Assembly: GCA_017557665.1 (NCBI GenBank)
Contig: JAFYYI010000092.1
Span: 1 to 64,000 of the forward strand
Reading direction: 5' to 3'
Length of the DNA: 64,000 nucleotides
Source: Muribaculaceae bacterium
GTDB lineage: Bacteria; Bacteroidota; Bacteroidia; Bacteroidales; Muribaculaceae
The notes below the pieces were generated by a model. It had not been told where the DNA came from, made no database searches, and saw only the letters and a program-made list of their open reading frames with translations. Of the stretch, positions 44,962 through 53,670 are shown in pieces. The first letter of the stretch is position 1. Each line of letters opens with the position of its first letter. The translations under genes and the position numbers were made by a program.

Positions 44962-45750
44962 ATGAGCGAAGGATTATATAGCATGGAAGCTAAGGATTTT
45001 GACAAAACCTTAGACTTCACCAAGATTAAACCATATGGCGACACGATGAACGACGGCAAGGTGCAGCTCAGCTTCACCCTGCCCGTGCCCTGTGGCGCCG
45101 AGGCGGTGGAAGCCGCCAAGCAGTTACTCCGCAAGATGGGTCTGGAGAATCCCAGTGTGGTCTTCTACAAGGAGTTGACCCCGGGCTTCACCTTCTTCAA
45201 CTGCTACGGCAGCTGCACCCACACTGTGGACTACAGCACCATCTATGTTCCCAAGGTGGAGAGCAACACGATGGACATGTATGAGACCGATGAGTACATC
45301 AAGGAGAACATCGGCCGCAAAATTGTCATCGTGGGTGCGTCAACCGGTACCGACGCCCACACCGTGGGCATCGACGCCATCATGAACATGAAGGGCTATG
45401 CCGGCCACTACGGATTGGAGCGCTACGAGATGATCGAGGCCTATAACTTGGGCTCACAGGTGCCCAACGACGAGTTCATCGCCAAGGGCATCGAACTCCA
45501 TGCCGATGCACTGCTTGTCTCGCAGACGGTGACCCAGAAGGATGTGCACATCAAGAACATGACCGAGTTCATCGAGTTGATGGAGGCCGAGGGCCTGCGC
45601 GACAAGATGATCTGCTGCTGTGGCGGCGCCCGTGTGACACACGAGTTGGCCAAGGAGCTTGGTTTTGATGCCGGTTTCGGTATGAACACCTATGCCGACG
45701 ACGTCGCTTCGTTCGTCGTGCAGGAGATGGTCAAGAGAGGAATGAAATAA
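44962..45750 (+). CDS. kamE: Lysine 5,6-aminomutase, beta subunit (B12-binding)
   Basis: The 262-residue subunit has the B12-binding Rossmann domain with DAHTVGID, where His133 is the lower axial cobalt ligand. Lys144 (MNMKGYAGHYG) falls at the position known to form the Schiff base with PLP in the clostridial enzyme. The N-terminal dimerisation part precedes it (VQLSFTLPVPCGAEAVEAAK). Both key residues are intact, so the enzyme should be active. A 10-bp hairpin follows directly after the stop codon. Confidence 0.95.
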   Translation: MSEGLYSMEAKDFDKTLDFTKIKPYGDTMNDGKVQLSFTLPVPCGAEAVEAAKQLLRKMGLENPSVVFYKELTPGFTFFNCYGSCTHTVDYSTIYVPKVESNTMDMYETDEYIKENIGRKIVIVGASTGTDAHTVGIDAIMNMKGYAGHYGLERYEMIEAYNLGSQVPNDEFIAKGIELHADALLVSQTVTQKDVHIKNMTEFIELMEAEGLRDKMICCCGGARVTHELAKELGFDAGFGMNTYADDVASFVVQEMVKRGMK

Positions 45751-45777
45751 TTCAAGTTTCGGCATCTGAAACTTGAA
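45751..45777 (+). terminator. Hairpin between kamE and the CoA-transferase B gene
   Basis: TTCAAGTTTC (45751-45760) and GAAACTTGAA (45768-45777) form a perfect 10-bp stem with a 7-base loop, starting right after the kamE stop. T residues are sparse, so it may be an attenuator. Confidence 0.55.
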
Positions 45778-45887
45778 GTTTAGTGATTAGTGATTAGAGA
45801 TTGGTGAATTGCTGGTCGATAATCTTTAGAGTATAGAATGAAATAACTTTTTAAAAAACATATAATTAATCTCAAAACCGTACTATT

Positions 45888-46547
45888 ATGGATAAATATC
45901 AAATGAGAGAAGTCATCGCAAAACGTGCCGCCAAGGAGTTGCACGATGGTGATGTTGTGAATCTGGGTATTGGTATCCCCACCTTAATTCCTAACTATCT
46001 GCCCGAGGGCGTTTCGGTAACGTTGCAGACCGAGAACGGCGCCATGGGTATGGGTCCCACGCCCGAGGAGGGCAAGGAGGACAAGAACCTCATCAATGCC
46101 GGTGGTGGTGCTATCACGCTGAACCCCGGTGCTTGCACCTTTGACTCGGCCACGTCGTTTGCCATCATTCGTGGCGGCCACGTGAACGTTTCGTTCCTCG
46201 GTGCATTGCAGGTCGATGAGAAAGGTAACCTCGCTAACTGGATTATTCCCGGCAAGATGGCTCCCGGTATGGGCGGTGCCATGGACCTTGTGGTAGGTGC
46301 CAAGCGCGTGATCCTCACGATGGAGCACACCCAGAAGGGTAACCCCAAAATCTTGAAGGAGTGCACCCTGCCCCTGACCGCTGCCGGACAGGTCAACATG
46401 ATTATCACCGAGATGGGTGTTATGGACATCACTCCCGAGGGTATCGTGCTGCGTGAGCTGCATCCCGAGTTCACTGTCGAGGATGTACAGGCCGCTACTG
46501 AGGCCAAGCTCATCATCTCGCCCGACCTGAAACCCATGGACGTTTAA
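45888..46547 (+). CDS. atoA: Acyl-CoA:acetoacetate CoA-transferase, subunit B
   Basis: The 219-residue catalytic subunit carries the active-site glutamate (Glu49) in LQTENGAMGMG, preceded by the loop VVNLGIGIPTLIPNYLP. GGGAITLNPGACTFDS and GAMDLVVGAKRVIL are family blocks. It should pair with subunit A at 36395; the two genes flank the kal-to-kamE block, whereas in most genomes they are adjacent. The 137-base gap before it contains a hairpin, so it may also have its own promoter, although none is obvious. Confidence 0.9.
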   Translation: MDKYQMREVIAKRAAKELHDGDVVNLGIGIPTLIPNYLPEGVSVTLQTENGAMGMGPTPEEGKEDKNLINAGGGAITLNPGACTFDSATSFAIIRGGHVNVSFLGALQVDEKGNLANWIIPGKMAPGMGGAMDLVVGAKRVILTMEHTQKGNPKILKECTLPLTAAGQVNMIITEMGVMDITPEGIVLRELHPEFTVEDVQAATEAKLIISPDLKPMDV

Positions 46548-46562
46548 TTCCTGCATCTCGTC

Positions 46563-47339
46563 ATGGAATATAACTTTTTAAAGGTCGAACACAACAACGG
46601 CATCACCGTCATGAAGATTTCAGCGCCCAAGACGCTGAATGCGCTCAATTCCACAATCCTGAAGGAAATCAGCGACTTCGTTGACAATCTGGATGCTGCC
46701 ACACGTGTGCTCATCATTACCGGCGACGGCGAGAAATCATTTGTCGCTGGAGCCGACATCTCCGAGATGGCTCACCTGAATGAGCCGCAGGGAGTAGAGT
46801 TCGGCCGCTTGGGCGCACAGGTCTTCCGCAAAATCGAGGTGCTGCCCATCCCCGTCATCGCTGCCGTGAACGGCTTTGCTTTGGGTGGTGGCTGTGAGCT
46901 CGCAATGGCCTGTGACATCCGCATCGCTTCGGTGAAGGCCAAGTTCGGTCAGCCCGAGGTGGGGCTGGGAATCATCCCCGGCTTCTCGGGAACCTATCGT
47001 CTGCCCAAGCTCATCGGCCAGGGCTATGCCAAGGAAATGATCTACACGGGCAAGGTGATTCGTTCCGACGAAGCCTTGCGCATCGGTCTGGTCAATGCCG
47101 TCTATGAGCCTGAGGAACTGATGGAAAAAGCCATGGAGATGGCTGCCATGATGCTCAAGAATGCGCCTGTGGCCATCAGTCTGGCCAAGCAGAGCATCAA
47201 CGAGGGTTATGACCTGGATGCCGAGGGTGCCATCGCTCTGGAGAACAAACTCTTCGGCAAGTGCTTTGCCACGGCCGACCAGAAAGAGGGTATGGACGCT
47301 TTCCTCAACAAGCGTGAAGCAACTTTTAAGGGAGAATAA
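46563..47339 (+). CDS. crt: Enoyl-CoA hydratase (crotonase)
   Basis: The 258-residue crotonase-fold protein hydrates crotonyl-CoA, or in this pathway dehydrates 3-hydroxybutyryl-CoA to crotonyl-CoA. The oxyanion-hole motifs FVAGADISEM and GFALGGGCELAMACDIRIA are present. The catalytic glutamates sit in GGGCELAMA and QPEVGLGIIPGFSGT. It starts 16 bases after the CoA-transferase subunit and precedes hbd, its partner enzyme. Confidence 0.92.
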   Translation: MEYNFLKVEHNNGITVMKISAPKTLNALNSTILKEISDFVDNLDAATRVLIITGDGEKSFVAGADISEMAHLNEPQGVEFGRLGAQVFRKIEVLPIPVIAAVNGFALGGGCELAMACDIRIASVKAKFGQPEVGLGIIPGFSGTYRLPKLIGQGYAKEMIYTGKVIRSDEALRIGLVNAVYEPEELMEKAMEMAAMMLKNAPVAISLAKQSINEGYDLDAEGAIALENKLFGKCFATADQKEGMDAFLNKREATFKGE

Positions 47340-47378
47340 ATCAACATTCATCAACTAAATAATAAAACAGAACCAATT

Positions 47379-48215
47379 ATGAAAATTTGTGTTATTGGAA
47401 CAGGTACGATGGCCAAGGGTATCGTCAAGGCGTTTGCCGCCAAGATGCCCGTAGTCATGAAGAGCCGCACCCAGGAGAGCCTGGACAAGGCCATGGCTTC
47501 TATCTCTAAGGGCTACAACAAGCTCGTCGAGAAGGGTAAAATCACCGAGGATGCCATGAAGGCCATCCTGGCAAACATCACCACGACGACCGACTATGCC
47601 GACTTCGCCGATGCCGACCTCGTTATCGAGGCTGCTGTCGAGAACATGCAGTTGAAGAAGGACGTGTTCATGGAGCTTGACAAGATCTGCAAGCCCGAGA
47701 CCATCTTCGCCACCAACTCGTCGTCACTCTCCATCACCGAGATTGCTGCCTGCACCAGCCGTCCCGCACAGTTCATTGGCTGCCACTTCTTCAACCCCGC
47801 CGACCGCATGGCGCTCGTTGAGGTCATCAAGGGTCAGCTCACCAGTGAGGAGACCGCCAAGTGCATCGTTGACCTGACGACAGCAATCGGCAAGACCCCT
47901 GTGCCCGTTAACGAGGCTCCCGGTTTTGTCGTTAACCGCATCCTTATCCCGATGATTAACGAGGCAGTGGGCATCCTGGCCGACGGCATCGCAAGCGCCG
48001 AGGACATTGACAAGTGCATGATGCTGGGTGCCAACCATCCCATGGGCCCGCTCGCACTGGCCGACCTTATCGGTAACGATGTGAACCTCGCCATCATGGA
48101 AGTGCTCTACAACGAGTTCGGCGATCCCAAGTATCGTCCTCATCCGCTGCTGCGCAAGATGGTTCGCGCTGGATTGTTGGGCCGCAAGACCGGTGAAGGC
48201 TTCTACAAGTATTAA
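47379..48215 (+). CDS. hbd: 3-hydroxybutyryl-CoA dehydrogenase
   Basis: The 278-residue enzyme reduces acetoacetyl-CoA to 3-hydroxybutyryl-CoA. The catalytic histidine is His136 in [17 protein letters not shown] and the C-terminal domain carries the usual [14 protein letters not shown]. The dinucleotide loop is GTGTMAKG, with Ala in place of the third glycine, and the strand after it ends in MKSRTQ where NADH enzymes usually have an acidic residue. Both suggest NADPH preference; this is inference from sequence. It lies 39 bases after crt. Confidence 0.93.
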   Translation: MKICVIGTGTMAKGIVKAFAAKMPVVMKSRTQESLDKAMASISKGYNKLVEKGKITEDAMKAILANITTTTDYADFADADLVIEAAVENMQLKKDVFMELDKICKPETIFATNSSSLSITEIAACTSRPAQFIGCHFFNPADRMALVEVIKGQLTSEETAKCIVDLTTAIGKTPVPVNEAPGFVVNRILIPMINEAVGILADGIASAEDIDKCMMLGANHPMGPLALADLIGNDVNLAIMEVLYNEFGDPKYRPHPLLRKMVRAGLLGRKTGEGFYKY

Positions 48216-48338
48216 TCATTATTAGTCCTTAGTTCTTAGTCCCTGGTTTCTGGTTGGCATCCGCCAACTGCAAGCTAATCAAGGAAACTGAACGAGGATG
48301 AGGAACTAAGGACTAAAAACACGAAACTAGAAACTAAT
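48216..48338. repeat. Inverted-repeat element with GCATCCGCCAA core (copy 1)
   Basis: The left part (TAGTCCTTAGTTCTTAGTCC) and right part (GGAACTAAGGACTAAAAAC) are roughly reverse complementary. The centre holds a 6-bp hairpin GTTGGC-ATCC-GCCAAC (48253-48268). The reverse complement of this element matches the one at 50356, including the core TTGGCGGATGC. Confidence 0.7.
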
Positions 48339-49478
48339 ATGGATTTCAGCTATTCTAAAACAGAACAACTGTTCCTGCAGATGGTTCGCTCGTTTGCAGA
48401 GAATGAGGTAAAGCCTCTCGCTGCCGAGATTGACGAGCAGGAGCGCTTCCCTCTCGAGACCGTCCAAAAGATGGGCAAACTCGGCATGATGGGTATTCCT
48501 GTTCCCAAGCAATATGGCGGTGCCGGTGGTACCGTGCAGATGTATATCATGGCTGTTGAGGAACTTTCACGCGTGTGTGCAACCACGGGCGTGGTCCTCT
48601 CGGCCCACACCTCGTTGTGCATCGCTCCCATCATGGAGCATGGCACCGAGGAGCAGAAGATGAAGTATTTGCCCAAGCTCGCTTCGGGTGAGTGGATTGG
48701 CGCCTTCGGTCTCACCGAGCCCAACGCCGGTACCGACGCTGCCATGCAGCAGACCACCGCTGTTGACGCCGGTGACCACTGGGTGCTCAACGGCTCCAAG
48801 ATTTTCATCACCAATGCTTCCAACGCCCACGTGTTCATCGTGATGGCCATGACCGACAAGTCGCTGGGCACAAAGGGTATCTCGGCCTTCATCGTCGAGA
48901 GGGATATGCCCGGTTTCTCCATCGGTAAGAAGGAGTTGAAGATGGGTATCCGCGGTAGCGCTACCTGTGAGTTGATTTTTGAAAACTGCATCGTGCCCAA
49001 GGAGAACCTCCTTGGCCAACTCGGCAAGGGCTTCAAGATTGCTATGATGACGCTTGACGGCGGACGCATCGGTATCGCTTCACAGGCCCTCGGTATCGCT
49101 CAGGGCGCTATGGACGAGACGGTTAAGTACACCAAGGAGCGCAAGCAGTTTGGCCGCTCAATCGCCAAGTTCCAGAACACCCAGTTCCAGATGGCCGACC
49201 TCAAGACCAAGGTCGAGGCTGCCCGTCTGCTGGTGCGCAGTGCCGCATGGAAGAAAGACATGCACCTGCCTTACAGTGCCGATGCCGCTATGGCTAAACT
49301 CTTTGCTGCCGAGACTGCTATGGAAGTGACGACCAAGGCCGTGCAGTTCCATGGTGGCTATGGTTACACCCGTGAGTATCCTGTTGAGCGCATGATGCGT
49401 GATGCCAAGATTACCGAGATTTACGAGGGAACATCCGAGGTACAGCGCATGGTTATCGCTGGTCAATTGTTTAAATAA
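48339..49478 (+). CDS. bcd: Butyryl-CoA dehydrogenase (short-chain acyl-CoA dehydrogenase)
   Basis: The 379-residue FAD enzyme reduces crotonyl-CoA to butyryl-CoA with electrons delivered by EtfAB. FAD and substrate-binding segments are FGLTEPNAGTDAA, IFITNASNAHVFIV and MGIRGSATCEL. The catalytic glutamate is in EIYEGTSEVQRM near the C-terminus. The gene is followed by etfB and etfA, the clostridial-style arrangement for electron-bifurcating butyrate formation. Inverted-repeat elements separate all three genes. Confidence 0.95.
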   Translation: MDFSYSKTEQLFLQMVRSFAENEVKPLAAEIDEQERFPLETVQKMGKLGMMGIPVPKQYGGAGGTVQMYIMAVEELSRVCATTGVVLSAHTSLCIAPIMEHGTEEQKMKYLPKLASGEWIGAFGLTEPNAGTDAAMQQTTAVDAGDHWVLNGSKIFITNASNAHVFIVMAMTDKSLGTKGISAFIVERDMPGFSIGKKELKMGIRGSATCELIFENCIVPKENLLGQLGKGFKIAMMTLDGGRIGIASQALGIAQGAMDETVKYTKERKQFGRSIAKFQNTQFQMADLKTKVEAARLLVRSAAWKKDMHLPYSADAAMAKLFAAETAMEVTTKAVQFHGGYGYTREYPVERMMRDAKITEIYEGTSEVQRMVIAGQLFK

Positions 49479-49548
49479 ACTAGCTATTAGCGATTGGCAG
49501 TTAGCTGTTAGCAACTGAAAAACCTAATAGCTAAAGGCTAAGGCTAAA
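49479..49548. repeat. Inverted-repeat element (copy 2, diverged)
   Basis: TAGCTATTAG (49481-49490) is an exact reverse complement of CTAATAGCTA (49524-49533). The middle contains GATTGGCAGTTAGC, reminiscent of the core of the other two copies. It fills most of the bcd-etfB spacer. Confidence 0.6.
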
Positions 49549-49572
49549 AGCTGAAAAAGAACTGAAAGAAAA

Positions 49573-50355
49573 ATGAATATTATAGTTTGTGTAAAACAAG
49601 TTCCCGATACCACCGTTGTCAAGATTGACCCCGTGAAGGGTACTTTGATTCGTGAAGGCGTTCCCAGCATTATGAACCCTGATGACAAGGGCGGTCTGGA
49701 ACTCGCTTTAAGACTGAAAGATCAACTGGGCGCTAACGTCACCGTTATCTCGATGGGTCCTCCCCAAGCCGACGTCATGTTGCGCGAGGCCCTCGCAATG
49801 GGTGCCGACCGTGCCATCCTGTTGAGTGACCGCAAATTTGCCGGCGCCGATACGCTGGCTACATCCTACGCCCTCTCCGGCTTGTGCCGCGTGCTGGACT
49901 ATGACATCATCATCGCTGGCCGCCAGGCTATCGACGGTGACACCGCACAGGTGGGTCCCGAGCTCGCCGAGCATCTGGGTCTGCCCCAGATCACCTATGT
50001 TGCCGACGCCAAGGTGCTTGACAACGGCAACCTGCAGGTGGACAAGGAGAACGAGGACGGCGTGCAGGTTCTTGAGGTCGAGGGCAAGTGCCTCTTGACC
50101 GTACTCGCTTCGGCATTTGAGCCTCGCTACATGAGTGTCAGCGGCATCATGGAGGCCTATGACAAGGAGGTTGAGGTATGGAGTGCCGACAAGATTGACG
50201 TTGAGGAAGGCAAGCTGGGTCTCGCTGGCTCGCCCACCAAGGTGTTCAAGTCGTTCCCCAAGGCCATGAAGGCTCCCGGCGAGGTACACGAGGTAACCCC
50301 CGAGGAGGCTGTTGAGCTGATTGTTAATCAACTGAAAGTTAAACACATTATCTAA
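49573..50355 (+). CDS. etfB: Electron transfer flavoprotein, beta subunit
   Basis: The 260-residue subunit begins MNIIVCVKQVPDTTVVKID and contains GVPSIMNPDDKGGLELALRL, VTVISMGPPQADVMLREALA and CGRQAIDGDTAQVGPELAEH-like sequence (IAGRQAIDGDTAQVGP). These blocks are those of the butyrate-type Etf that in clostridia can bifurcate electrons between crotonyl-CoA and ferredoxin. Whether it bifurcates here is not decided by sequence alone. It pairs with EtfA. Confidence 0.95.
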   Translation: MNIIVCVKQVPDTTVVKIDPVKGTLIREGVPSIMNPDDKGGLELALRLKDQLGANVTVISMGPPQADVMLREALAMGADRAILLSDRKFAGADTLATSYALSGLCRVLDYDIIIAGRQAIDGDTAQVGPELAEHLGLPQITYVADAKVLDNGNLQVDKENEDGVQVLEVEGKCLLTVLASAFEPRYMSVSGIMEAYDKEVEVWSADKIDVEEGKLGLAGSPTKVFKSFPKAMKAPGEVHEVTPEEAVELIVNQLKVKHII

Positions 50356-50458
50356 AAGTAGTTTCTAGTCCATAGTCCTTTGTTGTTAGTTGTCAGCTAT
50401 TGGCGGATGCTAACTAGGGACTAGAAACTAAGGACTAGAAACCTAAAAACAGAATATT
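50356..50458. repeat. Inverted-repeat element with TTGGCGGATGC core (copy 3)
   Basis: The left arm (TTTCTAGTCCATAGTCC) and right arm (GGGACTAGAAACTAAGGAC) are complementary over most of their length around the core TTGGCGGATGC (50400-50410). It is homologous, in opposite orientation, to the element at 48216. Confidence 0.7.
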
Positions 50459-51475
50459 ATGGATAAGAAAGATTATAAGAACGTATTCGTTTTTGCTGAG
50501 CAGCGCGAAGGTGTCATCCAGCCCGTTGCACTCGAACTTTTAGGTAAGGCACGTGACTTGGCCGACGCCCTCGGCGAGAAGGTGGTAGCCATGCTCCTTG
50601 GTCAAGGCATCAAGGACCAGGCCCAAATGCTCATCGAGTTTGGTGCCGATGAGGTCATCGTCGTTGACGCTCCCGAGTTGAAGGACTTCCTCAGCGAACA
50701 GTATTCCCAGGCCGTTGGCCAGATTATCACCGAGCGCAAGCCCAGCATCGTGCTCTACGGTGCCACGACCATCGGACGTGACCTGGCTCCGCGCATCGCT
50801 TCGAGACTCAAGACGGGTCTGACTGCCGACTGCACCAAGCTCGAAATTGAGCCCGACGCCAACAACGAGCCCGAATTCCGCATGACGCGTCCCGCCTTTG
50901 GCGGTAACCTGATGGCCACCATCATCTGCCCGAACAACCGTCCGCAGATGTCGACCGTGCGCCCCGGTGTGATGCAGAAGATGCAGCGCCAGGCTGGCCG
51001 TGAGGGTGTCGTTACCGACTTCGCTCCTGAGTTCGACGCCAGCAAGTTCAAGGTGAAACTCGTCAAGACCATCAAGGCCGACAAGCAGATGGCCGACATC
51101 GCCGAGGCCAAGATCCTCGTCAGCGGTGGCCGTGGTGTTCATGACAAGGAAGGTTTCGACAAGCTGCAGGCTCTCGCCGACGTACTCGGCGGACAGGTGG
51201 CTTCGTCACGCGCCATGGTTGACAACGGCGTGATGCCTCACGAGTGCCAGGTGGGACAGACCGGTAAGACCGTTCGTCCCAACCTCTACATGGCTTGCGG
51301 TATCAGCGGTGCCATCCAGCACCTTGCCGGTATGGAGGAGAGCGATTTCATCATCGCCATCAACAAGGACAAGTTCGCTCCCATCTTCAGTGTCGCTGAC
51401 CTGGGTATCGTGGGCGACCTCCACAAGATTGTTCCCATGTTGACCGAGCGCATCAAGAAGGAACTTGAGAAGTAA
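50459..51475 (+). CDS. etfA: Electron transfer flavoprotein, alpha subunit
   Basis: The 338-residue subunit has the C-terminal FAD-binding domain with VSGGRGVHDKEGFDKLQALA, GGQVASSRAMVDNG, QVGQTGKTVRPNLYMACGIS and INKDKFAPIFSVADLGIVGD. The N-terminal part lacks the extra ferredoxin domain seen in some EtfA proteins. With EtfB it passes electrons to Bcd. It is the last gene of the lysine-butyrate cluster and is followed by a strong terminator. Confidence 0.96.
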   Translation: MDKKDYKNVFVFAEQREGVIQPVALELLGKARDLADALGEKVVAMLLGQGIKDQAQMLIEFGADEVIVVDAPELKDFLSEQYSQAVGQIITERKPSIVLYGATTIGRDLAPRIASRLKTGLTADCTKLEIEPDANNEPEFRMTRPAFGGNLMATIICPNNRPQMSTVRPGVMQKMQRQAGREGVVTDFAPEFDASKFKVKLVKTIKADKQMADIAEAKILVSGGRGVHDKEGFDKLQALADVLGGQVASSRAMVDNGVMPHECQVGQTGKTVRPNLYMACGISGAIQHLAGMEESDFIIAINKDKFAPIFSVADLGIVGDLHKIVPMLTERIKKELEK

Positions 51476-51498
51476 CTAACTTCCCTGATAGCAAAATG

Positions 51499-51540
51499 AA
51501 GGGCGGACAACCACAATCTGGGTTGCCCGCCCTTTAAATT
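51499..51540 (+). terminator. Terminator of the lysine-butyrate cluster
   Basis: AAGGGCGGACAACC (51499-51512) pairs with GGTTGCCCGCCCTT (51521-51534) with one mismatch and an 8-base loop, followed by a T/A-rich stretch. Confidence 0.8.
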
Positions 51541-51576
51541 GTTATGTGGACGGCGGCCATGCCGTCATCAGTCTGG

Positions 51577-52926
51577 TTACTTGAACGAGAAGGCCGACGA
51601 TGACCCGTTCACCGATTTGAACTGCCCGGTGTAGGTGCCGTTTTTGTAGATGCCGTCCAGCACACCCGTTTTTGTGTAGCCGTTCATCACCTGCATTACC
51701 AGATGACCTGTCGAAGGCTCGTAGGTGGTAATAGACACGTCACGTTGTTCTGAAAGGTAGTCCAATGACTTCCCGTTAGGATTGTATTGCAAGTATTTGT
51801 GGGCATCGGTGTTGTGTGTGAGACGAGCTCCGCAACCGCCCATCACGCCTTCGAGAACGAAGTCCAATGTTTCGGCACTTTGTGACACAGTGCCATGCTT
51901 CGCCAAGTAGTCCTTGTATTCGTTGCCGGTGGGATGATACTGTGACATGAACTCCTCCATCGTTAGGCCCTTGACGACAAGCGTCTCGCTGCCGTCTGAT
52001 TCGAGGTTGGGTGCGACAGCTTGGGTGCGCGTGCGCAGGGTGACTGTTCCACCCGATTGGATATCCTGACCTGGAACATTTTCAGTTGCCATTTTTCCGC
52101 CGCCCCAGTATCCGCTCTTGACGGTGATGGAATAGGCCGACGCCGGTATATCGTAGGGGGAGTTGTTGCTCACCGTGAAAATCCAGCCATCGGCACACAT
52201 CCAATCTTCATGATTGTCATCAATGTATTGGTCACCATAGGTCTTCTTGTTTGAGATTTTCAGTCCTTTCTTGAGATTCTCGTTAAATTGTTCGAGCAGG
52301 TATTGAGGGAAGTCCTTGTGGGCCATTCTATGGCTGTTTTCCACGTCGGTGAGCTTCTCGTCTAACCATCCGGTGCCTTTAGCAAACTCTAAATTCGCTT
52401 GTGGCCAGACAAATAGGCCATGTGAAGATACGACGCGCAGGTCATCCTTGCCGGCAATTGTCAGGTCGGTGCCATCATTGAATTTCACGATGATGGTGTC
52501 GCCCTGGGCGTTAGGCACGATGGTGGTCCCATCGGGGTGATAAGTGAATTTCAGCGTTTCGGCATAGCGTGCATCGGGATAGATGCTCTCGAGTGTGGAG
52601 CGGTCATTGGAGTTGGCGGCCTGCGAAAGCCTCTCCAAGAGTTCTTTTACCTTCTTCTCGCTGCTGTTGCCGCTAAACAACCAGTAGCCTCCTGCAAGCA
52701 GGGCCAGCACGCCCGCAACGATAGCGCCAATCAGCCAGGGATTGATGCGTTTGGGTTGATCACTGTTGTCTTCGTAATACTGTGGTTCGGGATAAGCGGC
52801 AGGCCTCATGGTTGTCGCTTCCTGCTCATCGGTACCGTTGATTGCTATCGGATTGCCACAGTTTGGACAAGCCCTGGCCTTGTCTGAGATCATTTGTCCG
52901 CATTCGCTACATTGTATCAGTGCCAT
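51577..52926 (-). CDS. Zinc-ribbon single-pass membrane protein
   Basis: The 449-residue product starts with a zinc ribbon (Cys6-x2-Cys9 ... Cys20-x2-Cys23, CSECGQ and CPNCGNP). A Pro-rich linker follows, then one transmembrane helix (residues about 63-84, WLIGAIVAGVLALLAGGYWL), a helical segment and a large periplasmic region. The end contains repeated GxYKNGTYTG-like strands. This zinc ribbon plus membrane anchor layout is common in Bacteroidota proteins of unknown function. It converges on the etf genes and is monocistronic. Confidence 0.75.
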   Translation of the reverse strand: MALIQCSECGQMISDKARACPNCGNPIAINGTDEQEATTMRPAAYPEPQYYEDNSDQPKRINPWLIGAIVAGVLALLAGGYWLFSGNSSEKKVKELLERLSQAANSNDRSTLESIYPDARYAETLKFTYHPDGTTIVPNAQGDTIIVKFNDGTDLTIAGKDDLRVVSSHGLFVWPQANLEFAKGTGWLDEKLTDVENSHRMAHKDFPQYLLEQFNENLKKGLKISNKKTYGDQYIDDNHEDWMCADGWIFTVSNNSPYDIPASAYSITVKSGYWGGGKMATENVPGQDIQSGGTVTLRTRTQAVAPNLESDGSETLVVKGLTMEEFMSQYHPTGNEYKDYLAKHGTVSQSAETLDFVLEGVMGGCGARLTHNTDAHKYLQYNPNGKSLDYLSEQRDVSITTYEPSTGHLVMQVMNGYTKTGVLDGIYKNGTYTGQFKSVNGSSSAFSFK

Positions 52927-53272
52927 GTGTTGAATTGATTGATTTTTAAGTTACTATGTTTCTATTGGAGGTTTTGTGATATGCCTGTTGGCTCATGTAA
53001 AGAATTCCACGAGACACACCTCACAGAATGCCCTTACTGAACCATCACAAAGTTATCCCATTTTGAGGAATTATCCATTTCATCAATCCGATTTTAATAT
53101 TTTTTAATACTTATTGGGTGTTCCTGACGGCAAGGCTCAATTCCTTGTCTAGATAGTGACAGGATTTCAGTTTGCCCTCCATGGAGTAAAACTGCCTGAG
53201 CAATAGGGCCATTTGGCATGATTTTTGCTGTATTTTTCTTTATAAGCATTAATTAATGAAAGCCCAAAGATT
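52927..53272. other. Intergenic region with a minus-strand promoter
   Basis: This is the AT-rich gap between two divergent genes. TAACTTTG on the minus strand (53048-53055) is a likely -7 element for the zinc-ribbon gene, giving a leader of about 115 nt. For the rightward gene no exact TAnnTTTG was found. No other gene or structured element is evident. Confidence 0.5.
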
Positions 53273-53665
53273 ATGTATAACAGAGAGTTCACACCTGGAA
53301 TGATCAATGAATTAAGCGAGAATGAAGTGTTTGTGTTTGGCAGCAACTTGGCTGGCTTCCATGGTGGAGGCGCAGCTCGTGCTGCGATGAACCGTTTTGG
53401 CGCCGTGTGGGGACAGGGTGTCGGTCTGCAGGGACAGAGCTATGCCATCCCGACGATGCAGGGTGGGGTAGAGACCATCAAGCCCTATGTCGACGAGTTC
53501 ATCGATTTTGCCAAGCAGCATGGTGAATTGAAGTTCCTGGTGACGCGCATCGGGTGCGGTATCGCAGGCTTCCGCGACGAGCAAATTGCGCCGCTCTTTG
53601 CCGCAGCGTTGGAGGTGGAGAACATCATCCTGCCCAAGGAGTTTGTCAAGGCATTGCAACAGTGA
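53273..53665 (+). CDS. Macro-like small protein (A1S_2505-type)
   Basis: The 130-residue protein has the motif EVFVFGSNLAGFHGGGAARAA near its start, followed by GQGVGLQGQSYAIPTM and VTRIGCGIAGFRD. The Asn-plus-glycine loop and later GCGIAG resemble the ADP-ribose-binding loops of macro domains. Related proteins are annotated in phages and bacteria without a proven function. It lies 5 bases before a small basic protein gene and is probably cotranscribed with it. Ligand binding is a suggestion from motif similarity only. Confidence 0.7.
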   Translation: MYNREFTPGMINELSENEVFVFGSNLAGFHGGGAARAAMNRFGAVWGQGVGLQGQSYAIPTMQGGVETIKPYVDEFIDFAKQHGELKFLVTRIGCGIAGFRDEQIAPLFAAALEVENIILPKEFVKALQQ

Positions 53666-53670
53666 TAACG

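Noticed and set aside
48216..50458. Possible CRISPR array from repeated ACTAGGGACTAG words
   Set aside because: Repeat units vary in length and sequence, spacers are not of constant size, and no cas gene is present.
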